A stretch of 64,000 nt of DNA from Chitinophaga sp. H8 (GCF_040567655.1 NZ_JBEXAC010000002.1:3002906-3066905), one strand, 5' to 3'. Shown: positions 35,789 through 45,202, numbered from the stretch's first letter. The notes: generated from the sequence alone by a model not told the origin. Program-made: numbers and translations.

Positions 35789-36858
35789 AGCTGAATACGT
35801 CTATCCTGCAGGCCTTTGGATTGACGCCTGAGCAGGTAGAGATACACCGGTTCGGTTCCGGGCACATCAATAACACCTTCCTGGTAGAGAAAAAGCAGGA
35901 TGGCAGTAAATACGTAATACAGAAGATCAATATCAACGTATTCAAAGAGCCGGAAGTAATAGCCTCCAATCAACGGTTGGCGGCCAATTACCTGGCAGCG
36001 CACTATCCGGATTACCTGTTCATTACACCTATTCCTACCACTGAAGGCAAGGAACTGTTTATAATGGATGGCGAATACTGGCGCATGATCCCCTTTATTG
36101 CCAATTCCGTAACAGTGGATGAAGCCAATAGCCCCAAGCAGGCATATGAAGCTGCCCGGGAGTTTGGAAAACTGGCTAAATACCTGGATGGTATCGATCT
36201 GAAACCTTTTAAAGCCTCTATACCCAACTTCCATAATCTTACCCTGCGCTACAGCGCCTTTCAGGATGCGATCCGTACAGCGCGGGAAGACAGGAAAGCG
36301 GCGGCAGAAGAAATGATCAATGAGTTCCTGCGGTATTCAGATATTGCGGTGACTTATGAAAAGCTGAAAACCAATGCTGATTTCAGAGATCGCCTGATGC
36401 ATCATGATACCAAGATCAACAATGTATTGCTGGATAAAAGCACGTATTCCGGCATCTGTGTATGTGATCTGGATACTTTAATGCCTGGCAAGATCATTTC
36501 TGACTTGGGAGATATGGTACGTACTTATGTATGCCCGGTATCAGAAGAAGAAAAGGATTTCAGTCTGATCATGATCCGCGATGAATATTTCGAGGCGCTG
36601 ATGAAAGGATACCTGGAAGAGGTAGGCAGCAGCTTGTCTCAGGTAGAAAAGGACCACCTGTTCTTTGCTGGTAAGTTTATGATCTATATGCAGGGAATCC
36701 GTTTCCTGGCAGATTATCTGAACGGCGATATTTATTATCCGATTAAATATGCAACACATAATTACGACCGTGCTAAAAACCAATTGGTATTACTGCAAAA
36801 GCTGATTGAAAAAGAAGCGCCATTGCAGGCTATCATTGACAAATGCCTGGTTGCGTAA
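35779..36858 (+). CDS. Phosphotransferase (APH/choline-kinase fold), probable sugar kinase
   Basis: 359 residues of the aminoglycoside-phosphotransferase-like fold. It has the N-lobe HRFGSGHINNTFLVE (23-37), the catalytic loop LMHHDTKINNVLLD (207-219, Asp210 and Asn215) and the metal motif VCDLDTLMPGKIISDLGDMVR (Asp230/Asp232). It resembles N-acetylhexosamine 1-kinases (NahK-like) more than antibiotic kinases. Its start lies inside the end of the nucleotidyltransferase gene (10-nt overlap), which supports a two-step kinase plus nucleotidyltransferase salvage route. Substrate inferred only. Confidence 0.8.
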   Translation: MEIKLNTSILQAFGLTPEQVEIHRFGSGHINNTFLVEKKQDGSKYVIQKININVFKEPEVIASNQRLAANYLAAHYPDYLFITPIPTTEGKELFIMDGEYWRMIPFIANSVTVDEANSPKQAYEAAREFGKLAKYLDGIDLKPFKASIPNFHNLTLRYSAFQDAIRTAREDRKAAAEEMINEFLRYSDIAVTYEKLKTNADFRDRLMHHDTKINNVLLDKSTYSGICVCDLDTLMPGKIISDLGDMVRTYVCPVSEEEKDFSLIMIRDEYFEALMKGYLEEVGSSLSQVEKDHLFFAGKFMIYMQGIRFLADYLNGDIYYPIKYATHNYDRAKNQLVLLQKLIEKEAPLQAIIDKCLVA

Positions 36859-36884
36859 TGTAGCATAATGATAAAAATGATCTG

Positions 36885-36922
36885 GAAGGAGCTGGTATTT
36901 TATCAGCTCCTTCTTTTATTTT
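36885..36922 (+). terminator. Intrinsic terminator after the kinase gene
   Basis: GAAGGAGCTG (36885-36894) / CAGCTCCTTC (36904-36913) is a 10-bp perfect stem followed by TTTTATTTT. It isolates the ilv operon from the upstream pair. Confidence 0.85.
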
Positions 36923-37112
36923 AGTAGCTGTGCATAACTGCATGATACCTGCAGTAAGGGGTAAACTGAGCAGGAGATGCAGTAAATGGGGTGGGCTGTT
37001 TTATAACAAAATTGCCATTGTCTTAGAAAATGTTCAGCTATTTAGATGTTATTTTAAATATTTTCAAAAAGCGAATCATTGTTTAATAAATGACGAAATA
37101 TTGGGGAGGTTA

Positions 37113-37143
37113 TTGTTTTTTATTTTTTTCACCAATACATTTG
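37113..37143 (+). promoter_or_regulatory. Promoter of the ilv operon leader
   Basis: TTG (37113-37115, in TATTG) and TACATTTG (37136-37143) are 20 nt apart, matching the Bacteroidota promoter. Transcription should start near 37150, about 25 nt before the leader-peptide ATG. This also rules out the longer in-frame start at 37090. Confidence 0.7.
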
Positions 37144-37173
37144 TATTCGTCAGTAAAAACGAACACCTCCCGT

Positions 37174-37287
37174 ATGTGGATTAATAAAGACAATATAAAA
37201 GTAAATCACATCGTGCCCCAGTTGAACTGGGCTATTACGCTCGTCGTGATTGTCATTGTCATTATTAGCCACCAGCATGGAGGATAG
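37174..37287 (+). CDS. ilv operon leader peptide (attenuation control)
   Basis: The 37-residue peptide begins MWINKDNIKVNH and carries the control run AITLVVIVIVII at residues 20-31: 5 Ile, 4 Val and 1 Leu in twelve residues, codons 37234-37266 for Ile21 to Ile31. It ends SHQHGG and stops at TAG 37285-37287. The amino acids in the run are the products of the operon that follows, as in the classic E. coli ilv leader. A stalled ribosome on scarce Ile/Val-tRNA would leave the antiterminator segment at 37279 free. The frame is open further upstream, but the promoter at 37113-37143 fixes this ATG as the first within the transcript. Confidence 0.85.
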   Translation: MWINKDNIKVNHIVPQLNWAITLVVIVIVIISHQHGG

Positions 37288-37356
37288 GTAGACGTGTATA
37301 TAATCACTGAAAATATGGATCGCCTTCCTCCGCAAAGAGGAAGGCGATTTTTTTTT
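37279..37356 (+). terminator. ilv attenuator: antiterminator segment and terminator
   Basis: The terminator stem ATCGCCTTCCTC (37319-37330) / GAGGAAGGCGAT (37337-37348) is a 12-bp perfect hairpin with a 9-T run ending at 37356, 41 nt before ilvE. GGAGGATAGG (37279-37288), which overlaps the leader stop codon, can pair with CCTTCCTCC (37323-37331) with one bulged T. That would dissolve the terminator. CCTCC at 37166-37170 could in turn pair with GGAGG. When leader translation reaches the stop the segment is covered and the terminator forms. Confidence 0.85.
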
Positions 37357-37397
37357 GAATACATCATAACAACCGGAAGCTTAATAATTTCTAATCT

Positions 37398-38300
37398 ATG
37401 TATAGTTACTACAACGAGAACACCATTATCTATCTTGATGGTGAATTTCTCAAAGCCGCATCGGCCCAGAAAGACCTGTATGGTCAGTCATTGCATTATG
37501 GTTACGCTGTTTTTGAAGGGTTAAGAGCTTACAAAACGGCTAAGGGAGAGGTAAAGATATTCAAGGCCAAGGAACACTTTGACCGTTTGAAGCGTTCCTG
37601 CGAACTGATCCATATTCCTTATCCTTTCAATAATGAAGAACTGATCGCAGCTACTTACAAGATGCTGGAGATGAATGGTATGGAAGAAGGATATATCCGG
37701 CCGCTGGTTTTCTGTCCGCCGAATATGACCCTGAAAGCGGCTACAGAATCCAACATCATGATATGTGCGTGGGAGTGGGGTGCTTATCTGGGAGAAAAAC
37801 TGCTGCGGGTAGCCACCTCTTCTTACCAACGTCCAAATCCGAAAGCGTTTAAGATAGAATCAAAATCGGCGGGACTGTACGTAAATTCTATCCTGGCATC
37901 GCAGGAAGCAAAACAAAAAGGATACGATGAAGCATTATTGCTGGATATGAATGGTAATGTAGCAGAAGGCCCGGGTGCTAATATCTTCTTTGAAAAAGAC
38001 GGAAAAATCTTCACTCCTCCTCCCGGACACATCCTCCCCGGTATTACCCGCGCCACCGTTATTGAACTTTGCCACGAACTGGGCATTCCTCTGGAAGAAA
38101 AATTCTTTACTATCGACGAGTTGAAGCAGGCAGAAAGCGTATTCTATTGCGGTACTGCAGCAGAAGTAGTGGGCTGGGATTCACTCGATGGTCAGGGTTT
38201 CAGCAAGCCATGGGCTTCTTCCCTGGGTAAAGTGCTGCAACAGGCTTATCAGGCCAGGGTATTGGAAACAGAATTCAAGCGCGAAGCGCAATTGGCATAA
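37398..38300 (+). CDS. ilvE: Branched-chain amino acid aminotransferase
   Basis: 300 residues of PLP fold type IV. It makes the last step to valine, leucine and isoleucine. SLHYGYAVFEGLRAYKT near residues 31-47 and the PLP lysine Lys156 in ESKSAGLYVNS are intact, followed by GNVAEGPGANIFF and PGITRATVIEL. It is the first structural gene of the ilv operon, 41 nt after the attenuator terminator. A 315-nt gap with its own terminator-like and promoter-like elements separates it from ilvD. Confidence 0.95.
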   Translation: MYSYYNENTIIYLDGEFLKAASAQKDLYGQSLHYGYAVFEGLRAYKTAKGEVKIFKAKEHFDRLKRSCELIHIPYPFNNEELIAATYKMLEMNGMEEGYIRPLVFCPPNMTLKAATESNIMICAWEWGAYLGEKLLRVATSSYQRPNPKAFKIESKSAGLYVNSILASQEAKQKGYDEALLLDMNGNVAEGPGANIFFEKDGKIFTPPPGHILPGITRATVIELCHELGIPLEEKFFTIDELKQAESVFYCGTAAEVVGWDSLDGQGFSKPWASSLGKVLQQAYQARVLETEFKREAQLA

Positions 38301-38321
38301 TAATCAAACACACCAAAGCAT

Positions 38322-38389
38322 AAAGCAAAAAGCTTAACGCTGAATGCAGCACCTTAAGCAAGCAATCACCTGAACAGGCTTTTTGCTTT
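38322..38389 (+). terminator. Inverted repeat after ilvE (partial terminator?)
   Basis: AAAGCAAAAAGC (38322-38333) and GCTTTTTGCTTT (38378-38389) are exact 12-nt inverted copies with a 44-nt loop. There is no T-run beyond the stem itself. It may reduce readthrough into ilvD. Confidence 0.4.
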
Positions 38390-38515
38390 ATTCTTTCAGC
38401 TTCCGGGCTGTTTTTTCACTTGGGAGTTGTAAAACCGTTATCACGATATCGGGTACCAGTAAAGGATAGCGGCGAAAATCACCAATTTGAATACCGTTTA
38501 TTTGAAAATTGTAGG

Positions 38516-38546
38516 TTTGAATAACACCCCTGTACCGGGTATTTTG
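38516..38546 (+). promoter_or_regulatory. Possible internal promoter before ilvD
   Basis: TTTG (38516-38519), a 20-nt spacer, then TATTTTG (38540-38546), which is one base short of the TAnnTTTG consensus. It lies 69 nt upstream of ilvD. It would let ilvD-ilvA be expressed without the attenuator. Confidence 0.4.
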
Positions 38547-38615
38547 CACACTACTTTTAAATTGGAAATAGCTTGCCCTGCTTCAAAACAGGGTTAATCA
38601 GAAATTCATAAAGCA

Positions 38616-40295
38616 ATGGAATTAAACAAATACAGCAAAACTATCACCCAGGATCCTACGCAGCCAGCTGCACAGGCAATGCTGTACGGGATCGGGTTAA
38701 CTGAGGAAGATCTGAAGAAAGGGCAGGTGGGTATTGTAAGCATGGGTTATGACGGCAATACCTGTAATATGCACCTGAACGATCTGGCATTGGACGTAAA
38801 GAAAGGGGTGTGGGCAAATGACCTGGTAGGACTTATTTTTCATACTATAGGCGTTAGCGATGGTATCAGCAATGGTACCGATGGTATGCGTTATTCGTTG
38901 GTTAGCCGTGATTTGATTGCTGATTCTATTGAAACAGTATGTGGTGCACAGTACTATGACGCTTTGATCACCGTACCGGGATGCGACAAAAACATGCCGG
39001 GATCATTGATGGCGATGGGACGTTTGAACCGTCCGTCTATCATGGTATACGGTGGCTCTATTGCTCCTGGTAAATACAAGGGACAGGACCTGAATATCAT
39101 CTCTGCCTTTGAAGCACTGGGCCAGAAAATAGCTGGTCAGCTGGAAGAAGGAGATTTTAAAGGTATCATCCAGAATTCCTGCCCAGGTGCAGGTGCCTGT
39201 GGTGGTATGTATACTGCTAATACCATGTCTTCAGGTATTGAAGCATTAGGTATGAGCCTGCCTTATAGCTCTTCTAATCCGGCTATAGGCAAAGAAAAAC
39301 AGGAAGAGTGCCTGGCAGCGGGTAAGTATATCCGTTTGCTGATGGAAAGGGATTTGAAACCGCGTGATATCATGACCCGTGAAGCATTTGAAAATGCGAT
39401 CACCGTAATTATGGCCCTGGGTGGAAGTACCAATGCGGTATTACACTTTATTGCCATTGCAAAATCAGTAGGTATACAGCTTTCGCTGAAAGATTTCCAG
39501 GATGTAAGTGATAAAACACCATTGATTGCAGATCTGAAGCCAAGTGGTAAATACCTGATGGAAGACCTGCACCACATTGGCGGTGTGCCGTTAGTGATGA
39601 AATACCTGTTAAAACAGGGACGCCTGCACGGACATTGTATCACCGTAACCGGCAAAACAATAGCAGAGAACCTGGAAAGTGTTCCTGACATTGACTTTAC
39701 AACACAGAACATTATTGTGCCGCTGGAAAAACCTTTAAAGGAAACCGGGCACATTCAGATATTATTTGGTAACCTGGCCGAACAGGGCTCAGTTGCTAAG
39801 ATTACAGGTAAAGAAGGATTGAGGTTTAAAGGACCGGCGAGGGTATTTGATGGTGAATTTGAATTGATCGCAGGTATTCAGTCGGGCCGGGTAAAATCCG
39901 GTGATGTCGTCGTCATCCGCCAGGTAGGCCCTAAAGGTGCTCCCGGTATGCCTGAAATGCTGAAACCTACTTCTGCTATCATGGGTGTAGGACTTGGCAA
40001 AAGCGTAGCGTTGATCACCGACGGCCGTTTTTCCGGTGGTACGCATGGTTTTGTGGTAGGGCATATTACGCCGGAAGCCTTTGAAGGCGGCACCATAGCA
40101 TTAGTAAAAGACAATGACATTATAGAAATAGATGCAGAGAAGAACCTGATCAATGTGGAGGTAAGTGCGGAAGAACTGGCAGCCCGTAAGGCGCAGTGGA
40201 AAAAACCGGCACTGAAGGCATCAAACGGAGTATTATTCAAATACGCAAAACTTGTAAAAAATGCAACAGAAGGATGTGTTACCGATGAAGACTGA
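38616..40295 (+). CDS. ilvD: Dihydroxy-acid dehydratase
   Basis: 559 residues. It dehydrates 2,3-dihydroxy acids to 2-keto acids in valine/isoleucine synthesis. The iron-sulfur cysteines are in [10 protein letters not shown] (Cys50), [10 protein letters not shown] (Cys123) and [14 protein letters not shown] (Cys195). The C-terminal part includes [20 protein letters not shown]. The length is normal. Its end overlaps the ilvB start. Confidence 0.97.
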   Translation: MELNKYSKTITQDPTQPAAQAMLYGIGLTEEDLKKGQVGIVSMGYDGNTCNMHLNDLALDVKKGVWANDLVGLIFHTIGVSDGISNGTDGMRYSLVSRDLIADSIETVCGAQYYDALITVPGCDKNMPGSLMAMGRLNRPSIMVYGGSIAPGKYKGQDLNIISAFEALGQKIAGQLEEGDFKGIIQNSCPGAGACGGMYTANTMSSGIEALGMSLPYSSSNPAIGKEKQEECLAAGKYIRLLMERDLKPRDIMTREAFENAITVIMALGGSTNAVLHFIAIAKSVGIQLSLKDFQDVSDKTPLIADLKPSGKYLMEDLHHIGGVPLVMKYLLKQGRLHGHCITVTGKTIAENLESVPDIDFTTQNIIVPLEKPLKETGHIQILFGNLAEQGSVAKITGKEGLRFKGPARVFDGEFELIAGIQSGRVKSGDVVVIRQVGPKGAPGMPEMLKPTSAIMGVGLGKSVALITDGRFSGGTHGFVVGHITPEAFEGGTIALVKDNDIIEIDAEKNLINVEVSAEELAARKAQWKKPALKASNGVLFKYAKLVKNATEGCVTDED

Positions 40296-42021
40296 GAAGT
40301 CTGATAAGCGGGTGTCCTCACAGATATCCGCCCCCGAAACTATTACCGGTGCTGAAGCCGTAATCCGCTCTCTGGTAGAAGAAGGTGTGGAAACTATTTT
40401 TGGCTATCCCGGAGGCGCTATTATGCCCATTTATGATGCACTGTACGATTTTCAGGATGTGGTACATCATATATTGGTCCGTCATGAGCAAGGGGCTACA
40501 CATGCTGCACAAGGATATGCACGTAGTTCCGGCAAAGTAGGAGTAGTATTTGCTACTTCCGGTCCGGGAGCCACCAACCTGGTAACCGGCCTGGCAGACG
40601 CTTATATGGACAGCACGCCCATGGTATGTATTACCGGGCAGGTAGCTTCCGTATTACTGGGTACAGATGCTTTCCAGGAAACAGATGTAATTGGCATCAC
40701 CATGCCTATTACCAAATGGAATATACAGGTAACCCGCCCGGAAGATATTCCCGGCGCTATTGCCAAGGCTTTTTACATCGCCCGCAATGGCCGCCCCGGT
40801 CCGGTACTGGTAGATATTACAAAGAACGCCCAGTTTGGTAAACTGGATTTTCAATACAAACAATGTGAATACATCCGCAGCTACCAGCCTTTGCCAGCAT
40901 TGAATGAGGCAGCTATTGATGCAGCGGCAGTATTGATCAACAGCGCTAAAAAACCGTTCATCCTCTGCGGTCACGGAGTATTGTTATCCGGTGCGGAAAA
41001 GGAACTGATTGCACTGGCAGAAAAAGCAGAAATCCCAGTAGCATCTACGCTGTTAGGGCTTTCCGCTGTGCCGGTAGATCACCCGCTTTATGCTGGTTTC
41101 CTGGGGATGCACGGTAACTATGGCCCGAATATTCTGACCAACGAATGTGATGTGTTGATTGCCGTAGGGATGCGGTTTGATGACCGTATCACCGGCGACG
41201 TAAGTCAGTATGCCCGTCAGGCTAAAGTGATCCACATCGAGATTGATGCGGCAGAGATCAACAAGATCGTTAAAGCAGATGTGGCCGTACACGCGGATGC
41301 CAAACCAGCCTTGCAGGCGTTGCTGGAAAAGGTAGAAAAGAAGGAAAATAAAGAGTGGATAGCTGAATTCCGGGTAGCAGATAAAGAAGAGTATGAGAAA
41401 GTGCAGAAGAATGAACTGTTTCCGGAAGAAGGCGGCCTGAAAATGGCGGAAGTGATCCGCATGATCTCCGACAGAACAAAAGGAGAAGCGGTACTGGTAA
41501 CGGATGTAGGCCAGCATCAGATGATCGCTTCCCGTTACTACCGGTTTAAAAACCCGAATACCAATATCACCTCCGGTGGTATGGGTACCATGGGCTTTGC
41601 GCTGCCGGCAGCGATGGGGGCTAAGATGGGGACACCGGAAAAAGAAGTGGTTGCGATCATCGGAGATGGTTGTTTTCAGATGACGCTTCAGGAACTGGGC
41701 ACTATCTATCAGTCTAAAATAGGGGTGAAAATAGTGATCCTGAACAATAACTTCCTGGGGATGGTACGCCAGTGGCAGCAACTGTTTTTCGACAGGCGCT
41801 ATTCTTCCACTGAAATGACCAATCCGGATTTTGTACAGATAGCCAAAGGATTTTTTATACCCGGTAAAAAGGTGACCGATCGTTCAGAAATAGTGGCTGC
41901 TATTGATGAAATGATTGCACATGAGGGAGCGTATTTGCTGGAAGTAGTGGTGGAAAAGGAGGATAATGTATTCCCGATGGTACCGGCAGGAGCTCCTATT
42001 TCTGCTATCAGACTTGAGTAG
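40285..42021 (+). CDS. ilvB: Acetolactate synthase large subunit
   Basis: 578 residues from the ATG at 40285, which overlaps ilvD by 11 nt; an upstream ATG at 40261 would add eight residues. It condenses pyruvate (or pyruvate plus 2-ketobutyrate) with ThDP. Seen are [13 protein letters not shown], the catalytic Glu in [38 protein letters not shown], and the ThDP-Mg motif [16 protein letters not shown]...[12 protein letters not shown] (about 460-500). It pairs with the ACT-domain subunit encoded next. Confidence 0.96.
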   Translation: MKTEKSDKRVSSQISAPETITGAEAVIRSLVEEGVETIFGYPGGAIMPIYDALYDFQDVVHHILVRHEQGATHAAQGYARSSGKVGVVFATSGPGATNLVTGLADAYMDSTPMVCITGQVASVLLGTDAFQETDVIGITMPITKWNIQVTRPEDIPGAIAKAFYIARNGRPGPVLVDITKNAQFGKLDFQYKQCEYIRSYQPLPALNEAAIDAAAVLINSAKKPFILCGHGVLLSGAEKELIALAEKAEIPVASTLLGLSAVPVDHPLYAGFLGMHGNYGPNILTNECDVLIAVGMRFDDRITGDVSQYARQAKVIHIEIDAAEINKIVKADVAVHADAKPALQALLEKVEKKENKEWIAEFRVADKEEYEKVQKNELFPEEGGLKMAEVIRMISDRTKGEAVLVTDVGQHQMIASRYYRFKNPNTNITSGGMGTMGFALPAAMGAKMGTPEKEVVAIIGDGCFQMTLQELGTIYQSKIGVKIVILNNNFLGMVRQWQQLFFDRRYSSTEMTNPDFVQIAKGFFIPGKKVTDRSEIVAAIDEMIAHEGAYLLEVVVEKEDNVFPMVPAGAPISAIRLE

Positions 42022-42097
42022 TACGGTTGATTCTTCCGCTTTTTGAAAAAAAAGCGTACCAAGATAGAAGTCAACTATTAGAGCAAACACCTCTCCG

Positions 42098-42119
42098 GCC
42101 CTCTCCTTAGCGAGAGGGC
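42098..42119. repeat. GC-rich hairpin in the ilvB-ilvN gap
   Basis: GCCCTCTC (42098-42105) / GAGAGGGC (42112-42119) is an 8-bp perfect stem with a 6-nt loop and no T-run. A second AT-rich hairpin (CGCTTTTT / AAAAAGCG, about 42038-42057) precedes it. They may stabilise or process the operon mRNA. Confidence 0.5.
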
Positions 42120-42145
42120 AAGTGAGGAACCTGAACTTAACTTTT

Positions 42146-42691
42146 ATGCAAAAAGAATATACAGTAACGGTGTACACGGAAGATCGTATAGGGATCACCA
42201 ACCGTATCACCATTATCTTTACCCGCAGGCATATCAATATCACCAGTCTTACCACGGCGGAAACTGAAATCCCTGGCGTGTATAAGTTCATCATCACGGT
42301 ATTATCAGACCGGGAAAAACTGGATAAGGTAATTGGCCAGATAGAGAAACTGATAGAAATTCATCGTGCTTTTGTACATGAAGAAGAAGAGGTGGTATAC
42401 CAGGAGCTGGCATTATACAAGATCTCTACAAAATCATTGCACAATGGCAACATTGAGCAGCTGATCCGCGATAACCAGGCACGCATCTTAACCATTACTG
42501 CCGACTACTTTGTGATCGAGAAAACCGGTCACCAGCAGGAGTTGATAGCAATGCTGAAGAAACTGGAACCGTACGGATTAATAGAATATTCCAAAAGCGG
42601 ACGGGTAGCCATTGTAAAATGGAGCCGCCGTTTCCATGATCACCTGAAGGATTTAGCCCAGGTAGAAACGGACAATTTGAAAGCTAGCTAG
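42146..42691 (+). CDS. ilvN: Acetolactate synthase small (regulatory) subunit
   Basis: 181 residues from the ATG at 42146 (MQKEYTVTVYTEDRIG); an upstream GTG at 42122 is less likely. The N-terminal ACT domain (about 1-75, TVYTEDRIGITNRITIIFTRRHINITSLTTAETE) gives valine feedback control of the IlvB enzyme, followed by the ALS_ss C-terminal domain (about 85-170). It lies between ilvB (124-nt gap) and ilvC. Confidence 0.94.
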   Translation: MQKEYTVTVYTEDRIGITNRITIIFTRRHINITSLTTAETEIPGVYKFIITVLSDREKLDKVIGQIEKLIEIHRAFVHEEEEVVYQELALYKISTKSLHNGNIEQLIRDNQARILTITADYFVIEKTGHQQELIAMLKKLEPYGLIEYSKSGRVAIVKWSRRFHDHLKDLAQVETDNLKAS

Positions 42692-42698
42692 CTGCACA

Positions 42699-42765
42699 TG
42701 CCGTGAGCTACGAACCACGGGCTTTTAGCTCGAAGCTCACAGCTCATGGCTCACAGCTCTTTTTA
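42699..42765. repeat. GAGCTGTGAGC-type repeat between ilvN and ilvC
   Basis: Direct and inverted copies of an AGCTC(A)NAGC-type unit (GTGAGCTACG, TTTTAGCTCGAAGCTCACAG, CTCATGGCTCACAGCTC), with a small CCGTG/CACGG stem. The design resembles the TAGC-rich repeats at 31457 and 45203 with G/C substitutions. No terminator is evident, since the operon continues. Confidence 0.5.
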
Positions 42766-42800
42766 ACATTATTAAACATTAAACAAACAACTATCAGAAC

Positions 42801-43844
42801 ATGGCAACCATCAATTTTGGCGGGGTACTGGAAGACGTAGTAACCAGAGAAGAATTCCCAATGGAAAAAGCACGGGAAGTACTTAAAAATGAAGTGATAG
42901 CAGTAATCGGTTATGGCGTACAAGGCCCTGGTCAGGCACTGAACCTTAAAGACAATGGCTTTAACGTAATTATCGGACAAAGAAAAGGTAAAACCTGGGA
43001 TAAAGCAGTAGCTGATGGCTGGGTACCTGGTGAAACTTTGTTTGAAATTGAAGAAGCTACCCAAAAAGGTACTATTATTCAGTTCTTACTGTCTGATGCA
43101 GGACAAATTGCCCTGTGGCCTACCTTAAAGCAAAACCTGAGCGCAGGTAAAGCTTTGTATTTCTCCCATGGTTTTGGTGTTACTTACAAAGAACAAACTG
43201 GCATCATTCCTCCTGCTGATGTAGATGTGATCCTGGTAGCTCCTAAAGGCTCCGGTACTTCTCTGCGCAGATTATTCCTGGCAGGTCAGGGGTTGAACTC
43301 CAGCTTCGCTATATTCCAGGATGCTACCGGCCGTGCCCGTGAGCGTGCTATCGCACTGGGTATCGGTGTAGGTTCCGGTTACCTGTTTGAAACAGATTTC
43401 AAAAAAGAAGTATTCTCTGACCTTACCGGTGAGCGTGGTACTTTGATGGGTTGTATCCAGGGTATCTTTGCTGCTCAGTACGAAACCCTGCGCAAAAACG
43501 GTCACTCTCCTTCAGAAGCATTCAATGAAACTGTTGAAGAACTGACACAATCCCTGATGCCATTGGTAGCAGAAAATGGTATGGACTGGATGTATGCTAA
43601 CTGTTCTACTACTGCTCAGCGTGGTGCGCTGGACTGGTGGAAGAAATTTAAAGAAGCTACACAGCCTGTATTTGAAGAATTATACGCCAGCGTTGCAGCA
43701 GGTAAAGAAGCTGCCCGTTCTATCGCTTCCAACAGCACCACAGACTATCGTGAAAAGCTGGATGAAGAGCTGAAAGAACTGCGCGAAAGCGAAATGTGGC
43801 AGGCAGGCGCTGCTGTGCGCAAGTTAAGGCCAAACAACGCATAA
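42801..43844 (+). CDS. ilvC: Ketol-acid reductoisomerase
   Basis: 347 residues. It isomerises and reduces acetolactate or acetohydroxybutyrate. The nucleotide site is VIGYGVQGPGQALNL (35-49), and the Arg/Lys-rich loop GQRKGKTWDKA (59-69) fits NADPH. The C-terminal knotted domain has GERGTLMGCIQGIFAAQYE and SLMPLVAENGMDWMYANCSTTAQRGALDWW. It is a compact form without the duplicated C-terminal domain of the E. coli type. It is the fifth gene of the operon. Confidence 0.96.
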   Translation: MATINFGGVLEDVVTREEFPMEKAREVLKNEVIAVIGYGVQGPGQALNLKDNGFNVIIGQRKGKTWDKAVADGWVPGETLFEIEEATQKGTIIQFLLSDAGQIALWPTLKQNLSAGKALYFSHGFGVTYKEQTGIIPPADVDVILVAPKGSGTSLRRLFLAGQGLNSSFAIFQDATGRARERAIALGIGVGSGYLFETDFKKEVFSDLTGERGTLMGCIQGIFAAQYETLRKNGHSPSEAFNETVEELTQSLMPLVAENGMDWMYANCSTTAQRGALDWWKKFKEATQPVFEELYASVAAGKEAARSIASNSTTDYREKLDEELKELRESEMWQAGAAVRKLRPNNA

Positions 43845-43849
43845 TCTGT

Positions 43850-43932
43850 AATTACAGGTAGTCAGTTACGAATGCGGAGCGGTCCGGTATGATTCGTACA
43901 GCGCCGTTGCTCGTAATTGATTACCTGTAATT
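43850..43932 (+). repeat. Large stem-loop between ilvC and ilvA
   Basis: The arms 43850-43871 (AATTACAGGTAGTCAGTTACGA has 22 positions) and 43911-43932 are inverted copies with two G:T mismatches, both pairable in RNA as G-U. The loop is GC-rich. It fills most of the 101-nt gap. It lacks a T-run, so an mRNA-stability or processing role is more likely than termination. Confidence 0.6.
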
Positions 43933-43945
43933 CAAAAATATTTTC

Positions 43946-45202
43946 ATGCACCAAACATTAACAAGCATTAACCCGCTGAATATCCTCGATGCAGCGGTAA
44001 AGCTCAAGCCGGTAATAACCCGTACCCCACTCTCTTATAGTGCCACTTTATCCAGACGTTATCATTGTGATGTATATCTGAAAAGAGAGGATATGCAGAT
44101 TGTACGCTCCTATAAGCTCAGGGGTGCTTATAATCTGATCAGCAGCCTGCCTGCTTCACAACTTGCCAAAGGTGTTACCTGTGCCAGCGCTGGTAACCAT
44201 GCGCAGGGTTTTGCCTATGCCTGCAAGGCATTAGGTATTAAAGGAGTGGTTTTTATGCCCATTATCACGCCCAAACAAAAGGTGAACCAGGTGAGCATGT
44301 TCGGTGGGGATAATATTGAAATACGCCTGATAGGGGATACGTTTGATGATTGTGCTGCCGTTGCCCAGGCTTTTACGGCTTCGGAAGGCATGACATTTAT
44401 TCCGCCATTTGACGACGCTAAAATTATTGAAGGGCAGGGGACCGTGGCAGTGGAAATACTGGAAGACCAGACCGCGATAGATTTTGTATTTGTACCGGTA
44501 GGTGGCGGCGGCCTGGCCGCAGGCTTAGGTACCTATTTTAAAACATACAGCCCTAAAACAACGCTCATCGGGGTAGAGCCGGAAGGTGCGCCTTCTATGC
44601 TGCGGGCCCTCGAAAATGGTGCTCCGGTTGCATTAGATGAAATTGAACGATTCGTAGACGGGGCAGCTGTAAAAAAAGTAGGTGCACTCAACTTTGAAAT
44701 TTGTAAAGGTGTGCTGGATAAAATGCACCTGGTGCCGGAAGGCAAGGTGTGCTCCACTATCCTGAAATTATATAATGAAGATGCCATCGTGGTAGAACCC
44801 GCAGGGGCATTGTCAATCGCAGCACTGGATGATTTTGCGGAAGAGATCAAAGGCAAAAAGGTAGTGTGTGTGATCAGCGGCGGAAACAATGATATTGACC
44901 GTATGCAGGAGATAAAGGAACGCTCACTGCTATACGAAGGCCTTAAACATTACTTCATTGTGCGTTTTGCACAAAGACCGGGAGCGCTGAAAGAATTTGT
45001 AAATCAGATCTTAGGCCCTACGGACGATATCACCCGATTTGAATTTATCCAGAAACACAATAAAGAAACCGGTCCGGCATTAGTAGGCGTAGAGTTGAAA
45101 AACCGCGAAGATTATGATGTACTGATCGCTAATTTCCGTAAATATAATTTCCCTTATACCGAGCTGAATAAGGATGATAACCTGTTTGGGTATCTGGTAT
45201 AA
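43946..45202 (+). CDS. ilvA: Threonine dehydratase (threonine ammonia-lyase), biosynthetic
   Basis: 418 residues. It turns threonine into 2-oxobutanoate, the first step to isoleucine. The PLP lysine is Lys57 in RSYKLRGAYN, the Gly-rich phosphate loop is VPVGGGGLAAGL (about 180), and a C-terminal ACT-like domain (about 330-418, YFIVRFAQRPGALKEFVNQILG) provides isoleucine feedback. It is the last gene of the ilv operon and ends at the repeat region 45203-45353. Confidence 0.95.
   Translation: MHQTLTSINPLNILDAAVKLKPVITRTPLSYSATLSRRYHCDVYLKREDMQIVRSYKLRGAYNLISSLPASQLAKGVTCASAGNHAQGFAYACKALGIKGVVFMPIITPKQKVNQVSMFGGDNIEIRLIGDTFDDCAAVAQAFTASEGMTFIPPFDDAKIIEGQGTVAVEILEDQTAIDFVFVPVGGGGLAAGLGTYFKTYSPKTTLIGVEPEGAPSMLRALENGAPVALDEIERFVDGAAVKKVGALNFEICKGVLDKMHLVPEGKVCSTILKLYNEDAIVVEPAGALSIAALDDFAEEIKGKKVVCVISGGNNDIDRMQEIKERSLLYEGLKHYFIVRFAQRPGALKEFVNQILGPTDDITRFEFIQKHNKETGPALVGVELKNREDYDVLIANFRKYNFPYTELNKDDNLFGYLV

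Noticed and set aside
36930..37184. An 84-codon frame in the gap before the ilv leader
   Set aside because: It crosses the ilv promoter and has no domain or signal; its composition is that of AT-rich non-coding DNA.
37090..37287. A 65-codon version of the ilv leader frame starting at 37090
   Set aside because: The promoter at 37113-37143 lies inside it, so the transcript begins after that ATG; the first ATG in the RNA is 37174.
41053..41781. A 242-codon open frame antisense to ilvB
   Set aside because: It is the complement of a strongly conserved gene, has no recognisable domain, and its Cys/His/Phe-rich composition is that of a shadow frame. The same holds for long antisense frames over the kinase (35704-36234), xylA (56672-57280) and the GH29 gene (51059-51673).
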